From positions 1 through 64,000 of the forward strand of contig CAMDJV010000003.1 of the NCBI GenBank assembly GCA_945901085.1: a stretch of DNA of 64,000 bases. The letters are read 5' to 3'. The stretch comes from Rhodovarius crocodyli (GTDB lineage Bacteria; Pseudomonadota; Alphaproteobacteria; Acetobacterales; Acetobacteraceae). This document shows, piece after piece, positions 18,340-27,894 of this stretch (its first letter is position 1; each line of letters starts with the position of its first letter). The translations under genes and the position numbers were made by a program. Below the pieces are notes generated by a model, which ran no database searches, was not told where the DNA came from, and was given only the letters and a program-made list of their open reading frames with translations.

Positions 18340-18693
18340 ATGAAATCGATCGTCGTGACCGCCATTGCCATGCTGGCCCTGGCCTTGCCGGCCCAGGCCC
18401 AGCGCAATGGCAGCTATACTGTGGATGGCGCGGATATGGCCGGGGCGAAGTACCAGGGCACGGTGCAGTTGCAATCCACCGGGCAGCAGACCTGGCGCGT
18501 GACCTGGCGCATTGCCGGCGATACCACGAATGGCGTGGGCGTGCTTTCCAATGGTGTGCTGGCGGTGGCCTATACCCAGGGGCGCGAACTGGGTGCTGTG
18601 GCCTATGTGGTGAATGCCGATGGCAGTCTCTCCGGCCGTTTCACCCAGGGCCGCGAGGGCGGCGTGGGAACTGAGCGCTGGTTGCCGCGTTGA
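18340..18693 (+). CDS. Small secreted protein of unknown function
   Basis: This is a 117-residue protein with a clear Sec signal peptide (MKSIVVTAIAMLALALPAQA, cleavage after about residue 20) and a short beta-rich mature part containing two similar QGRE-type turns (YTQGRELGAVAY and FTQGREGGVGTE). A purine-rich stretch AAGGG precedes the ATG at 18340. It should be periplasmic or exported. It lies 113 bases from the start of glcD on the other strand and 31 bases before the Bug-type binding protein, so it could be the first gene of that operon. Family not recognised. Confidence 0.75.
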   Translation: MKSIVVTAIAMLALALPAQAQRNGSYTVDGADMAGAKYQGTVQLQSTGQQTWRVTWRIAGDTTNGVGVLSNGVLAVAYTQGRELGAVAYVVNADGSLSGRFTQGREGGVGTERWLPR

Positions 18694-18724
18694 GCGAGGA
18701 ACCTCAAGCGCCCCGGTGCGAGTC

Positions 18725-19714
18725 GTGAGCCGCGCCACCCTCATCCCCGGCCGCCGCGCCTGGCTGGCCGGTGCTGGCGCGTTTCTGGCCATGCCAGCCC
18801 TCGCCCAGCCGGCCTGGCGGCCGGACCAACCCATCCGCCTCTTGGCCGGCTTCGCCCCGGGCGGGGCGGTGGATACCGTGGCGCGGCTATTGGCGCAGGC
18901 CATGGGGCCGCTGCTGGGGCAGCAGGTGCTGGTGGAAAACCGCCCCGGTGCCGGCGCCAATCTCGCCGCCGAGGCCGTGGCGCGCAGCGCGCCCAATGGG
19001 TTGACCCTGCTGATGGGCGCCTTTGCCCATGGCGTGAACCCGGCGCTGATGCGGCTGAGCTATGACCCGCTGAGTGACCTCGCACCCATCACCCAGGTTT
19101 CGATGGTGCCCACGCTCATGCTCTCCTCGCCCCAGGCGCCCTTTGCCAGCGTGGCCGAGGCCCTGGCCTATGCCCGGGCGCATCCCGGCCGGCTGACCTA
19201 TGCCTCTGGTGGGGTGGGCACGACGAGCCATCTGGCACCCGAGATGCTGGCGCATCTGGCCGGGGTTCGCTTCACCCATGTGCCCTATCGCGGTGGTTCG
19301 CCGGCGATGCAGGCGGTGCTGGCGGGCGATGTGATGATGTTCTTCGACAATCCGCAGCCGGCCACCCGTGGCGCGGTGGAGGAGGGCAAGCTGCGTGGCC
19401 TGGCGGTGATGCAGGATAGGCGGCTGGCGGATTACCCGGCGGTGCCCGCCATTGCCGAGGCTGGGCTGGGCGGGGAACTCACCGTGCAGTCCTGGCATGG
19501 TGTTTTCGCCCGTGGCGGCACCCCCGCCCCGGTGATTGCGGCGCTGCATGGCGCCATCACCGCCGCCATTGCCGAGCCCACCACCCGCGCGCGTATCGAG
19601 GCGCTGTCGATCACTTTGGTGGGCAGTGCGCCTTCGGCTTTTGGCGATTTTTATGCCAGCGAGATCATCCGCTGGGCGGGTGTGGTGCGCGCGGCGGGCA
19701 TTCGCGCCGAATGA
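18725..19714 (+). CDS. Tripartite tricarboxylate transporter (Bug family) substrate-binding protein
   Basis: This 329-residue periplasmic binding protein of the TctC/Bug family carries WRPDQPIRLLAGFAPGGAVD, then GQQVLVENRPGAGANLAAEAVARS, the family hallmarks. The leader GRRAWLAGAGAFLAMPALAQ has a twin arginine before a hydrophobic core, so Sec or Tat export are both possible. GTG 18725 is preferred; GTG 18716 is also in frame. The tctA/tctB membrane genes are not in the window. The stop overlaps the start of uronate dehydrogenase (ATGA), which suggests the ligand is a uronic acid or related sugar acid; that is inference from context. Confidence 0.9.
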   Translation: MSRATLIPGRRAWLAGAGAFLAMPALAQPAWRPDQPIRLLAGFAPGGAVDTVARLLAQAMGPLLGQQVLVENRPGAGANLAAEAVARSAPNGLTLLMGAFAHGVNPALMRLSYDPLSDLAPITQVSMVPTLMLSSPQAPFASVAEALAYARAHPGRLTYASGGVGTTSHLAPEMLAHLAGVRFTHVPYRGGSPAMQAVLAGDVMMFFDNPQPATRGAVEEGKLRGLAVMQDRRLADYPAVPAIAEAGLGGELTVQSWHGVFARGGTPAPVIAALHGAITAAIAEPTTRARIEALSITLVGSAPSAFGDFYASEIIRWAGVVRAAGIRAE

Positions 19715-20532
19715 GCCTGCACCGCCCGGTGCTGCTGACCGGCGCTTCGGGCCGGCTGGGGCATGGGTTGGCGGCGCGGCTGGCGGCGGCGGGGGTGGTG
19801 CTGCGGCTGACGGACCGCCATGCCTTCCCCGGGGCCCTGCCGCCCGGCGCCAGCTTCACCCAGCAGGATCTGGGCGATGCGGCGGCTATCGCTGAACTGG
19901 CTTTGGGGTGTGGCACCATTCTGCATTTTGGCGGCGTGCCGAATGAGGGGCCGGGCTTTGAGAGCATTCTCGATGCCAATCTGCGCGGTTGTTTTCACGT
20001 CTATGAGGCGGCGCGGGCGGCGGGAGCGCGGGTGGTTTTTGCCTCCTCCAACCATGCTTTTGGCTTTCATCCCCGCCCGGGCGAGGCCGCCGCGAGGCTG
20101 GAGGCTGATTGCGCCTATCGGCCGGACACATTTTATGGCCTGTCGAAGGTCTATGGCGAGCAGATGGGCCGGCTTTATTGGGACAAGCATGCGGTGGAGA
20201 GCGTGCAGTTGCGCATTGGCTCCTGCACCGCCACGCCGCAGGATGCCCGGGCGCTGGCCACCTGGTTCTCGCATGACGATCTGGCCCGGTTCTGCCTGGC
20301 GGCGATTGCCGCACCGCGCACGGGGTGGGCGGTGATTTGGGGCGCCTCGGCCAATCCGGCCAGCTTTTGGGGTGGCGATGACCGCGCGCTGCTGGGCTGG
20401 GAGCCGCAGGACAGCGCCGAGGCCTGGCGGGCGGAGATCGAGGGGCGGGTCAGCGCTGACCCGCTGGTGGAGCGTTTTCAGGGCGGCGCCTTTTGCGCCC
20501 TGGATTGGCCGCCGGGGCGGGGGCGCGGTTGA
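19711..20532 (+). CDS. udh: Uronate dehydrogenase (NAD-dependent)
   Basis: This 273-residue short-chain/extended epimerase-fold enzyme has GASGRLG (11-17, NAD binding), LHFGGVPNEGPGFESILDAN, VVFASSNHAFGF and the catalytic YGLSK (Y142, K146), followed by LYWDKHAVESVQLRIGSC. These stretches are typical of bacterial uronate dehydrogenases, which oxidise galacturonate or glucuronate to the aldarolactone. It sits in an operon between a Bug binding protein (ATGA overlap) and a mutarotase (TTGA overlap), a layout that fits oxidative uronate use. Another NAD-dependent sugar dehydrogenase cannot be fully excluded. Confidence 0.87.
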   Translation: MSLHRPVLLTGASGRLGHGLAARLAAAGVVLRLTDRHAFPGALPPGASFTQQDLGDAAAIAELALGCGTILHFGGVPNEGPGFESILDANLRGCFHVYEAARAAGARVVFASSNHAFGFHPRPGEAAARLEADCAYRPDTFYGLSKVYGEQMGRLYWDKHAVESVQLRIGSCTATPQDARALATWFSHDDLARFCLAAIAAPRTGWAVIWGASANPASFWGGDDRALLGWEPQDSAEAWRAEIEGRVSADPLVERFQGGAFCALDWPPGRGRG

Positions 20533-21410
20533 TCACTGAACTGGCCCAGGGGGCGGCGCGGGCCCGGCTGGCGCCGCATCTCGGCGGGCGGGTGACCGCG
20601 CTCAGCCTCGCCGCGCCCGGGCGGGAAGCGGTGGAATTGCTGCTGCCCTTCCCCGAGGATACGAGCGAATTGCTGCATTGGCCCAAGGGGGGGATTTACC
20701 CGCTGGTGCCCTATTCCGGCCGCATCCGCGATGGGCGGCTGCGCGGGGAGGGGGGCGAGGTGGCGCTGCGGCCGCATCCTGATGCCGCGCCGCATACGCT
20801 GCATGGCCCGGCGCATCGGCGGGGCTGGGAATTGCGCGCGGTGACGGGCTGCACCGCCCGCATGGTGCATGACCACCCTGGCGATGATGAATGGCCTTGG
20901 GCCTTGCGCGCCGACCTGGCGGTGGCGCTGCCCGCGCCGGATTGCTGCAGGCTGGAATTGCGGCTGGAAAACACCGCGGGCATCCGGGCGCCGGCCGGGC
21001 TGGGCCTGCACCCCTATCTGACCGCGCCTGACGGCAGCGGCCTGGGCCTCTCGGCGGCGAGGGAGTGGAAGCTGGATGCCGCGGTGCTGCCCGAGGCGAC
21101 GGCGCCGGCCATGCCGGGTGTTGCGTGGGATGGCGCGGTGGCGGGGCCGGTGACGCGGCAATTGAGCGACTGGGGTGGGCAGGCGGTTCTGCGGCTGCCG
21201 GGGCAGGGCATATTGACGCTGCAAGCGAGCCCAGGGCTGGGCCATCTCGTGCTGCATAGGCCCGCGGGAGTGGATTGGCTGTGCCTGGAGCCGGCGAGCC
21301 ATGTGGTGGATGGCTTCAACCTGCACGCGCTGGGTGTTGCGGGCACCGGGGGCCTCTGGCTGGAGCCTGGCGCGGTGATGTGCGCCTGGATGACGCTCAC
21401 CCTGGCCTGA
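20529..21410 (+). CDS. Aldose 1-epimerase (mutarotase) family protein
   Basis: This 293-residue galactose-mutarotase-like beta-sandwich protein has PYSGRIRDGRL, HTLHGPAHRRGW (catalytic His region), GLGLHPYL and CLEPASHVVDGFNLHA, all in the order of the GalM superfamily. It interconverts anomers of a sugar, here probably a uronate feeding the upstream dehydrogenase. The TTG at 20529 overlaps the udh stop (TTGA); the in-frame start at 20493 lies inside udh and is less likely. The protein ends 50 bases before the L36 gene on the other strand. Confidence 0.85.
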   Translation: MITELAQGAARARLAPHLGGRVTALSLAAPGREAVELLLPFPEDTSELLHWPKGGIYPLVPYSGRIRDGRLRGEGGEVALRPHPDAAPHTLHGPAHRRGWELRAVTGCTARMVHDHPGDDEWPWALRADLAVALPAPDCCRLELRLENTAGIRAPAGLGLHPYLTAPDGSGLGLSAAREWKLDAAVLPEATAPAMPGVAWDGAVAGPVTRQLSDWGGQAVLRLPGQGILTLQASPGLGHLVLHRPAGVDWLCLEPASHVVDGFNLHALGVAGTGGLWLEPGAVMCAWMTLTLA

Positions 21411-21460
21411 ACGAAAAAGGGAGGCTCACGCCCCCCCGCAACGCCGCGAGCCGCGAAGAC

Positions 21461-21586
21461 TCAGCCCTGGCGGGCTTTGAAGCGCGGGTTCTTCTTGTTC
21501 AGCACGTAGAGCCGGCCGCGGCGGCGGACGACAACGCAGTTTTTGTCCCGCAGCTTGGCGGATTTGAGGCTGTTACGGATCTTCAT
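21461..21586 (-). CDS. rpmJ: 50S ribosomal protein L36 (cysteine-poor type)
   Basis: This 41-residue gene reads [20 protein letters not shown] and ends [12 protein letters not shown], which is unmistakable bacterial L36. Only one of the four zinc-ribbon ligands remains (KNC), so this is the zinc-independent form common in alphaproteobacteria. It stands alone, away from ribosomal operons, as usual for this type. It is transcribed on the minus strand, separated from the GNAT gene upstream by 76 bases. Confidence 0.97.
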   Translation of the reverse strand: MKIRNSLKSAKLRDKNCVVVRRRGRLYVLNKKNPRFKARQG

Positions 21587-21662
21587 CGGAAAAACCTGAT
21601 CGAGATGGGGCCCGAGACGGGCCATATGGGAGGGGGGTGATTACAAACCGCCGGACCTGCCG

Positions 21663-22223
21663 TCAACCCAGCAAGAGGTGCTGCGGGATACGAAGGCCGA
21701 GAGAAACCGGCAAAGGCCATTCCTCCCGCACGGTGCGCAGCTTGCGAAAGCCGGCCTTGAGGTAATTGGGCAGGGCGCGCGGGTGGTCGGCCGTGCATGT
21801 GTTCACCGTCAGGGCGGTGCAGCGGCCTTGCCAGGCGGTAAAGATGGCGTGGTGCAGCAGGGCATAGCCCAGGCCCCTGCCCAGCGCCCAGGGCAGCAGG
21901 CCGAAATAGGAAAGGTTGACCAGCGGTGCGTGGCCACGGTCGAGTTCATAAAACCCGGCCGGTTCGCCCTTGACCATGAGCACATGAATGTCGGTGCCTG
22001 GCGCATCGAGCACGGCGCGCAACTCGCGCTCGCTGAGCGTCCGGCGCAGCCACCAGCAATAATCCTGGCCGACAGTGTCGTAGAGGAAGCGGTAATAGGC
22101 CGAGGAGCAGCGCGGCACGCTCACCACCGAGGCCTCGGCGGGCAGGGCGGGCACCACGCCCAGCACCGGCCTGTCCATCCGCAGGAAGGTGACGTCGACG
22201 CCGATAATCTGCACGGCTTGCAC
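21663..22223 (-). CDS. GNAT-family N-acetyltransferase
   Basis: This 186-residue protein has the acetyl-CoA binding core of the GNAT fold: VNLSYFGLLPWALGRGLGYA (beta4 and the pyrophosphate loop) and LTVNTCTADHPRALPNYLKA, where the second part resembles motif B. The start is GTG at 22223, one base after the rpoD stop, so it is the tail gene of the dnaG-rpoD run; a start 16 codons in is also possible. The acceptor substrate is unknown. The residues SSAYYRFLYDTVGQDYCWW near the N-terminus recur in a conserved group of alphaproteobacterial acetyltransferases. Confidence 0.8.
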   Translation of the reverse strand: MQAVQIIGVDVTFLRMDRPVLGVVPALPAEASVVSVPRCSSAYYRFLYDTVGQDYCWWLRRTLSERELRAVLDAPGTDIHVLMVKGEPAGFYELDRGHAPLVNLSYFGLLPWALGRGLGYALLHHAIFTAWQGRCTALTVNTCTADHPRALPNYLKAGFRKLRTVREEWPLPVSLGLRIPQHLLLG

Positions 22224-22224
22224 G

Positions 22225-24141
<1,917 letters not shown>

Positions 24142-24285
24142 TCATATCGCTCCATTGATTCGCAGCACGTAAACCGGGCGCTGCGCCCATGCGGTCTCTC
24201 CATATGGAATGCCGTGGGGCAGGTTCACCACCCCAGCCGCAGAAACCGAGCATTTTTCGCCACGGCATGTGGCTTTTGCAATTCT

Positions 24286-24335
24286 AGAGCATGATGCGTT
24301 GAGGCGGAATCGCCGAAAGCGCTGCATCATTCTCT
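24286..24335. repeat. Extragenic palindrome between dnaG and rpoD
   Basis: AGAGCATGATGC at 24286-24297 pairs with GCATCATTCTCT at 24324-24335 (11 of 12 positions), and the loop holds a second small hairpin, GGCG-GAAT-CGCC. It lies 40 bases beyond the dnaG stop and about 145 bases before the rpoD start. The CTAGAGCATGAT-like beginning resembles dispersed extragenic palindromes of alphaproteobacteria. There is no T-tract, so a simple intrinsic terminator is unlikely; transcript processing or stability is an alternative. A further small hairpin, GGGCG-CTG-CGCCC, sits at 24176-24188 in the rpoD leader. Confidence 0.55.
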
Positions 24336-24374
24336 CAACAAGGACGAGACCAAGCAGCGTGAATGCTGCGTCGT

Positions 24375-26168
24375 CTAGACCGCTTCAACCCCAGTCGGGT
24401 CGCCACGTCCATAGGCATCGAGCGCCTCTTTGAGCAGCGTCACCCGGCGCAGGGCTTCGGCGGTGGGGGCTTGCTCGGCCTCGCGCCTTGCGGCCGAGAG
24501 ATCCGCCTGCAAGGCCTCATTGCCCTTGAGGCGGGAGAAGAAATGCCAAAAACATTCCGAAATTTCCGCAGGTTGAGCGCCATTTCTGGCGCCGGCCGGC
24601 AATGCTGGTGCGGCCAAGGCCCAGGCCAGTTCACGCCCCAGCCCGGCGCTGGCGAGCTGCGCATGCAGCGCTTCCGCCGCCAGCGCGCTATCATGGCCGG
24701 GCATATGCAAAATATGATCGCGCAGGGCGGAAGCGGGGCCGGGGGGCAATTCGAGCAGGCCCAGCGCCTCCTCCACCTCCTGAATGAACCAGGGGTGGCG
24801 CAGCAGGCAGGCCAGCATGGCGCGGGCCTGATCGCTGCGGGCATTGGCACCGGGCACTGGCCGGGCGATGGGGCCAGCCCGAGGGGAGGTGCCAGGCGTG
24901 GCGCGGCCATTGCGGGGCCTGCCCTCGGCGAAGAAGCGGTCGAGCAAGGCACGGCGATATTCCGCGCCCAGCGCCTTGTCCTCGATTCTGGCCGCGGCCT
25001 CGGAGAGGCGTTTGCGAAAACCGGCCCGCTCCTCGGGCGAGGTGAGCCGGCGGCCTTCGGCGAGCAGGGTGTAGAGCGCCTCGGCGAGGGGTTTGGCGGC
25101 ACCCAGCACCGCCTCGAAGGCGCCCTGGCCCTGCTTGCCGATGAGGGTGTCGGGGTCCTCGCCTGCTGGTAGGGTGGCCAGGCGCAGGGTGCGCTCGGGG
25201 GTGAGCATGGGCAGCGCCACCTCGGCCGCGCGGGCGGCGGCGCGGGCGCCGGCGGCGTCGCCATCGAAGCACAGCACGGGCTCGGGGCTGACCGCCCAGA
25301 GGGCTTCCAATTGCTCGGTGGTCAGCGCCGTGCCGAGCGGCGCCACCGCGCCGGTAAAACCGGCCTGATGCAGTGCGATGACATCCATGTAACCTTCCAC
25401 TGCCACCAGCCTGGCACCACGGAACACGCCCTCGCGCGCCAGATGCAGGCCATAAAGCTGGCGCCGCTTGGAAAACAGCGCCGTTTCCGGGCCATTGACG
25501 TATTTCGGCTGGCCATCGCCCAGGATGCGGCCGCCAAAGCTGATCCCGCGCCCGCGGCGGTCATGGATGGGGAACATCACCCGGTTGAAGAAGAGATCGA
25601 CCAGCCCCTTCTCGCGCTCCTGCATCAGCCCGGCTTCGAGCAACTGGGCGGGCTCGATGCCCAATTCGCGCAGATCGGCCGCCAGTGCGCCGCGGCCGGC
25701 GCCGGACCAGCCCAGGCCGAAACCGGCGATGGTGTCGGGGGTGAGGCCGCGCCTGAGCAGATAATCCAGCGCTTGCCGGCCCTCGGGCAGATGCAGGCGG
25801 CGGGTGAAGGCGGCCTGGGCGGCATCGAGCACGCCATGCAGGTCGCGCGCTCGGGCTTCTCGCGCGGCCACCTCCGGGGTGGGTTTGGGCACGCTGAGCC
25901 CGGCCTCGCCGGCCAGGCGCTCCACCGCCTCAATGAAGCTTGCGCCATCGGCGCGCATCACAAAGCTGATGGCATCGCCGTGGGCGCCGCAGCCAAAACA
26001 GTGGAAGCCGTCATCATAGACGTAGAAGCTGGGGGTTTTCTCGCCATGGAATGGGCAGCAGCCCTTCCATTGCCGGCCGGATTTCAGCAGCCGGACCTTG
26101 CGCGACACCAGCGCCTGCATGGAGGTGCGGGCGCGCAGCTCGTCGAGAAATTGCGGGGGCAGCGCCAT
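24375..26168 (-). CDS. dnaG: DNA primase DnaG
   Basis: This 597-residue replication primase carries the N-terminal CHC2 zinc finger (CCPFHGEKTPSF to FHCFGCGAHGD), the primase core with GISFGGRILGDGQPKYVNGPE, and the TOPRIM domain with VAVEGYMDVIALHQAG, then LCFDGDAAGARAA (metal-binding acidic residues). The C-terminal helicase-binding domain is weakly conserved. ATG 26168 (MALPPQFLDELRART) gives the normal start; the frame is open upstream to 26645 but that part has no primase homology and overlaps other genes. It sits upstream of rpoD. Confidence 0.97.
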   Translation of the reverse strand: MALPPQFLDELRARTSMQALVSRKVRLLKSGRQWKGCCPFHGEKTPSFYVYDDGFHCFGCGAHGDAISFVMRADGASFIEAVERLAGEAGLSVPKPTPEVAAREARARDLHGVLDAAQAAFTRRLHLPEGRQALDYLLRRGLTPDTIAGFGLGWSGAGRGALAADLRELGIEPAQLLEAGLMQEREKGLVDLFFNRVMFPIHDRRGRGISFGGRILGDGQPKYVNGPETALFSKRRQLYGLHLAREGVFRGARLVAVEGYMDVIALHQAGFTGAVAPLGTALTTEQLEALWAVSPEPVLCFDGDAAGARAAARAAEVALPMLTPERTLRLATLPAGEDPDTLIGKQGQGAFEAVLGAAKPLAEALYTLLAEGRRLTSPEERAGFRKRLSEAAARIEDKALGAEYRRALLDRFFAEGRPRNGRATPGTSPRAGPIARPVPGANARSDQARAMLACLLRHPWFIQEVEEALGLLELPPGPASALRDHILHMPGHDSALAAEALHAQLASAGLGRELAWALAAPALPAGARNGAQPAEISECFWHFFSRLKGNEALQADLSAARREAEQAPTAEALRRVTLLKEALDAYGRGDPTGVEAV

Positions 26169-26282
26169 GTCATTCAGGTAGTCCCGGGGGAGAGCGGGCG
26201 GAAGGGGCCTGGGCCTGTGTGACCTGGGGATGATGCAGCCCGGGGGTTTACCCCAGCCGCCAAGCCCCGCTATGCAGCGGGG

Positions 26283-26492
26283 ATGAAACCCGCAGAAATT
26301 CAGGCTGTGCAGGCCCAACTCCGCGCCATGACCGGCAGCCCCAAGCTCACCATCCGTGCCGCGCAAACCCGCAACGGCCCGGTGGAGTTGCTGGCGGATG
26401 GCGAAGTGATCGGCACCGTCGATCGTGATGCCGAGGATGGCGAGGTGGCCTATCACGTCACCATCACCATTCTGTCGGAAGATCTGGCCTAG
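26283..26492 (+). CDS. DUF3126 family protein
   Basis: This 69-residue acidic protein, MKPAEIQAVQAQLRAMTGSP at its start and a beta-strand pattern ending in YHVTITILSEDLA, matches the small DUF3126 family found across alphaproteobacteria; function unknown. It has no signal peptide or membrane segment. It diverges from dnaG, 114 bases away, so the gap 26169-26282 should hold promoters for both. Its end faces the 136-aa unknown gene on the other strand, 37 bases apart. Confidence 0.83.
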   Translation: MKPAEIQAVQAQLRAMTGSPKLTIRAAQTRNGPVELLADGEVIGTVDRDAEDGEVAYHVTITILSEDLA

Positions 26493-26529
26493 GCCCTTTG
26501 GGGGGCGGTGGTGCAGCCTTGCGCTGCCC

Positions 26530-26940
26530 TCACGCGCCCCAGCGCAGCTGGGCCTCCAATTCCGGATTGAACCCGCGCAGTGGCAGGCGCAGCGCCTCTG
26601 GCCAGGGTGCCCAGCGCGGCGGGATGAAGAGGCTGGGGCGGCCATCCTCCCATAGCATCAGCGCCAGTTGTTCGGCGCTTGGCTCATAGGCCAGGAAGAC
26701 GCGCGCCTCTGCCGTGCCGGCCCAGCCATGCAGCCAGCCCCTATGCCAAGCCAGGGCCGGGCCGCGGCCGCGCAGCCCATCGCTCACCACCCGCTGCCGC
26801 CCGGCCGACATCACCCGCAGGCGCGGAAACACCGCCGGATGCACCGCCAGTGCCAGCACGGGCTGGCCGATGAGCCCGGAGAATTCTTCCGGGGGCAGCG
26901 CGGTGCCGGCCATGGCCAGCAGGAAATCGCGTCTAATCAA
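26530..26940 (-). CDS. Hypothetical protein (136 aa)
   Basis: No family is recognised. From the TTG at 26940 the protein starts MIRRDFLLAMAGTALPPEEF, a weak RR-containing leader of the kind seen in short Tat or Sec signals, followed by a Trp- and Pro-rich body (PRWAPWPEALRLPLRG). The TTG overlaps the stop of the Bug binding protein (TTGATTAG), which suggests coupled translation. The frame is open up to 26988 within that gene. It could be an exported accessory of the binding protein or an unrelated small gene. Confidence 0.55.
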   Translation of the reverse strand: MIRRDFLLAMAGTALPPEEFSGLIGQPVLALAVHPAVFPRLRVMSAGRQRVVSDGLRGRGPALAWHRGWLHGWAGTAEARVFLAYEPSAEQLALMLWEDGRPSLFIPPRWAPWPEALRLPLRGFNPELEAQLRWGA

Positions 26941-27883
26941 GACGAATATTCGCTTCGCGCACCACCCGGCCCATTTCGGCCCGGCCATCGGTCACAAATT
27001 TCGCAAATACCTCCGGGCTGCTGCCCACCGGTTCGGCGCCCAGATTGGCCAGGCGCTCGCGCAGCTCCGCCAGGGCCAGGGCCTCGCGCAGGGCGGCGTA
27101 GAGGGTTTGCTGTATCTCGGCCGGGGTGCCGGCCGGGGCGAAGAGGCTGGCCCATTCCGATATCGCCACGCCGGGCAGCCCGGCCTCGGCAAAGGTGGGG
27201 AGTTGGGGGCGCAGGGCGCTGCGCTGGGTATTGGCCACCGCCAGAAAGCGCGCCCGGCCGCTATCCACGATCGGCCGGGCCGAGAGCATGGTGATGAACA
27301 CCGCATCCAGGGCCCCCGCCGCGAGGTCCCGCGCCGCATCGGCGCCACCGCGATAGGGGGCGTGGGTCACCTCGATGCCGGCGGCCTGGCAGAATTGCAC
27401 GAGGCCCATATGCCCCGCCGTGGCATTGCCCTGGGTGCCGACCGAAAGCTGCCCCGGCCGCGCCTTGGCCAAGGCAATGAAGGCCGCCAGCGTGGGCGCG
27501 GGCAGGTCATTCTTCACCGCCAGAACCTGGGGAAAGGTCACCACCTGGGAGATCGGCGCGAAGGCGGTGGCGTAGTCAAAGGGCAGGTTGCGGATGAGAT
27601 GGGGGTTCACCAGGTGCGAACTGGCATCGAAGAGCAGGGTATGGCCATCGGCGGCGGCCCGCGCCACCTCATAGCCGCCAAGCGAACCGCCGGCGCCGGT
27701 GCGGTTTTCCACCACGACCGGCTGGCCCAGGCGCTCGGCGATGCGCGGGAAGATGGCGCGGGCGGCGCTATCGGCCGCGCCGCCCGCGGCAAAGGGCACC
27801 ACCACGCGAAGGCTGCGGCTGGGGAAGCTTTGCGCCAGCGCCGGCATGGCCAGCGGCAGGGCGAGAAGGATGCGACGTTTCAT
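26933..27883 (-). CDS. Tripartite tricarboxylate transporter (Bug family) substrate-binding protein
   Basis: This 316-residue TctC/Bug-type binding protein has a signal peptide (MKRRILLALPLAMPALAQS), then LRVVVPFAAGGAADSAARAI, GQPVVVENRTGAGGSLGG and the conserved THAPYRGGADAARDLAAG. ATG 27883 is chosen because it gives a normal signal peptide; the longer frame to 28030 runs into the MprF-like gene. The end of that gene is only 11 bases upstream. Transporter membrane genes are absent, as is common for this greatly expanded family. The ligand is unknown. Confidence 0.9.
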   Translation of the reverse strand: MKRRILLALPLAMPALAQSFPSRSLRVVVPFAAGGAADSAARAIFPRIAERLGQPVVVENRTGAGGSLGGYEVARAAADGHTLLFDASSHLVNPHLIRNLPFDYATAFAPISQVVTFPQVLAVKNDLPAPTLAAFIALAKARPGQLSVGTQGNATAGHMGLVQFCQAAGIEVTHAPYRGGADAARDLAAGALDAVFITMLSARPIVDSGRARFLAVANTQRSALRPQLPTFAEAGLPGVAISEWASLFAPAGTPAEIQQTLYAALREALALAELRERLANLGAEPVGSSPEVFAKFVTDGRAEMGRVVREANIRLD

Positions 27884-27894
27884 GGCCGCAGCTT

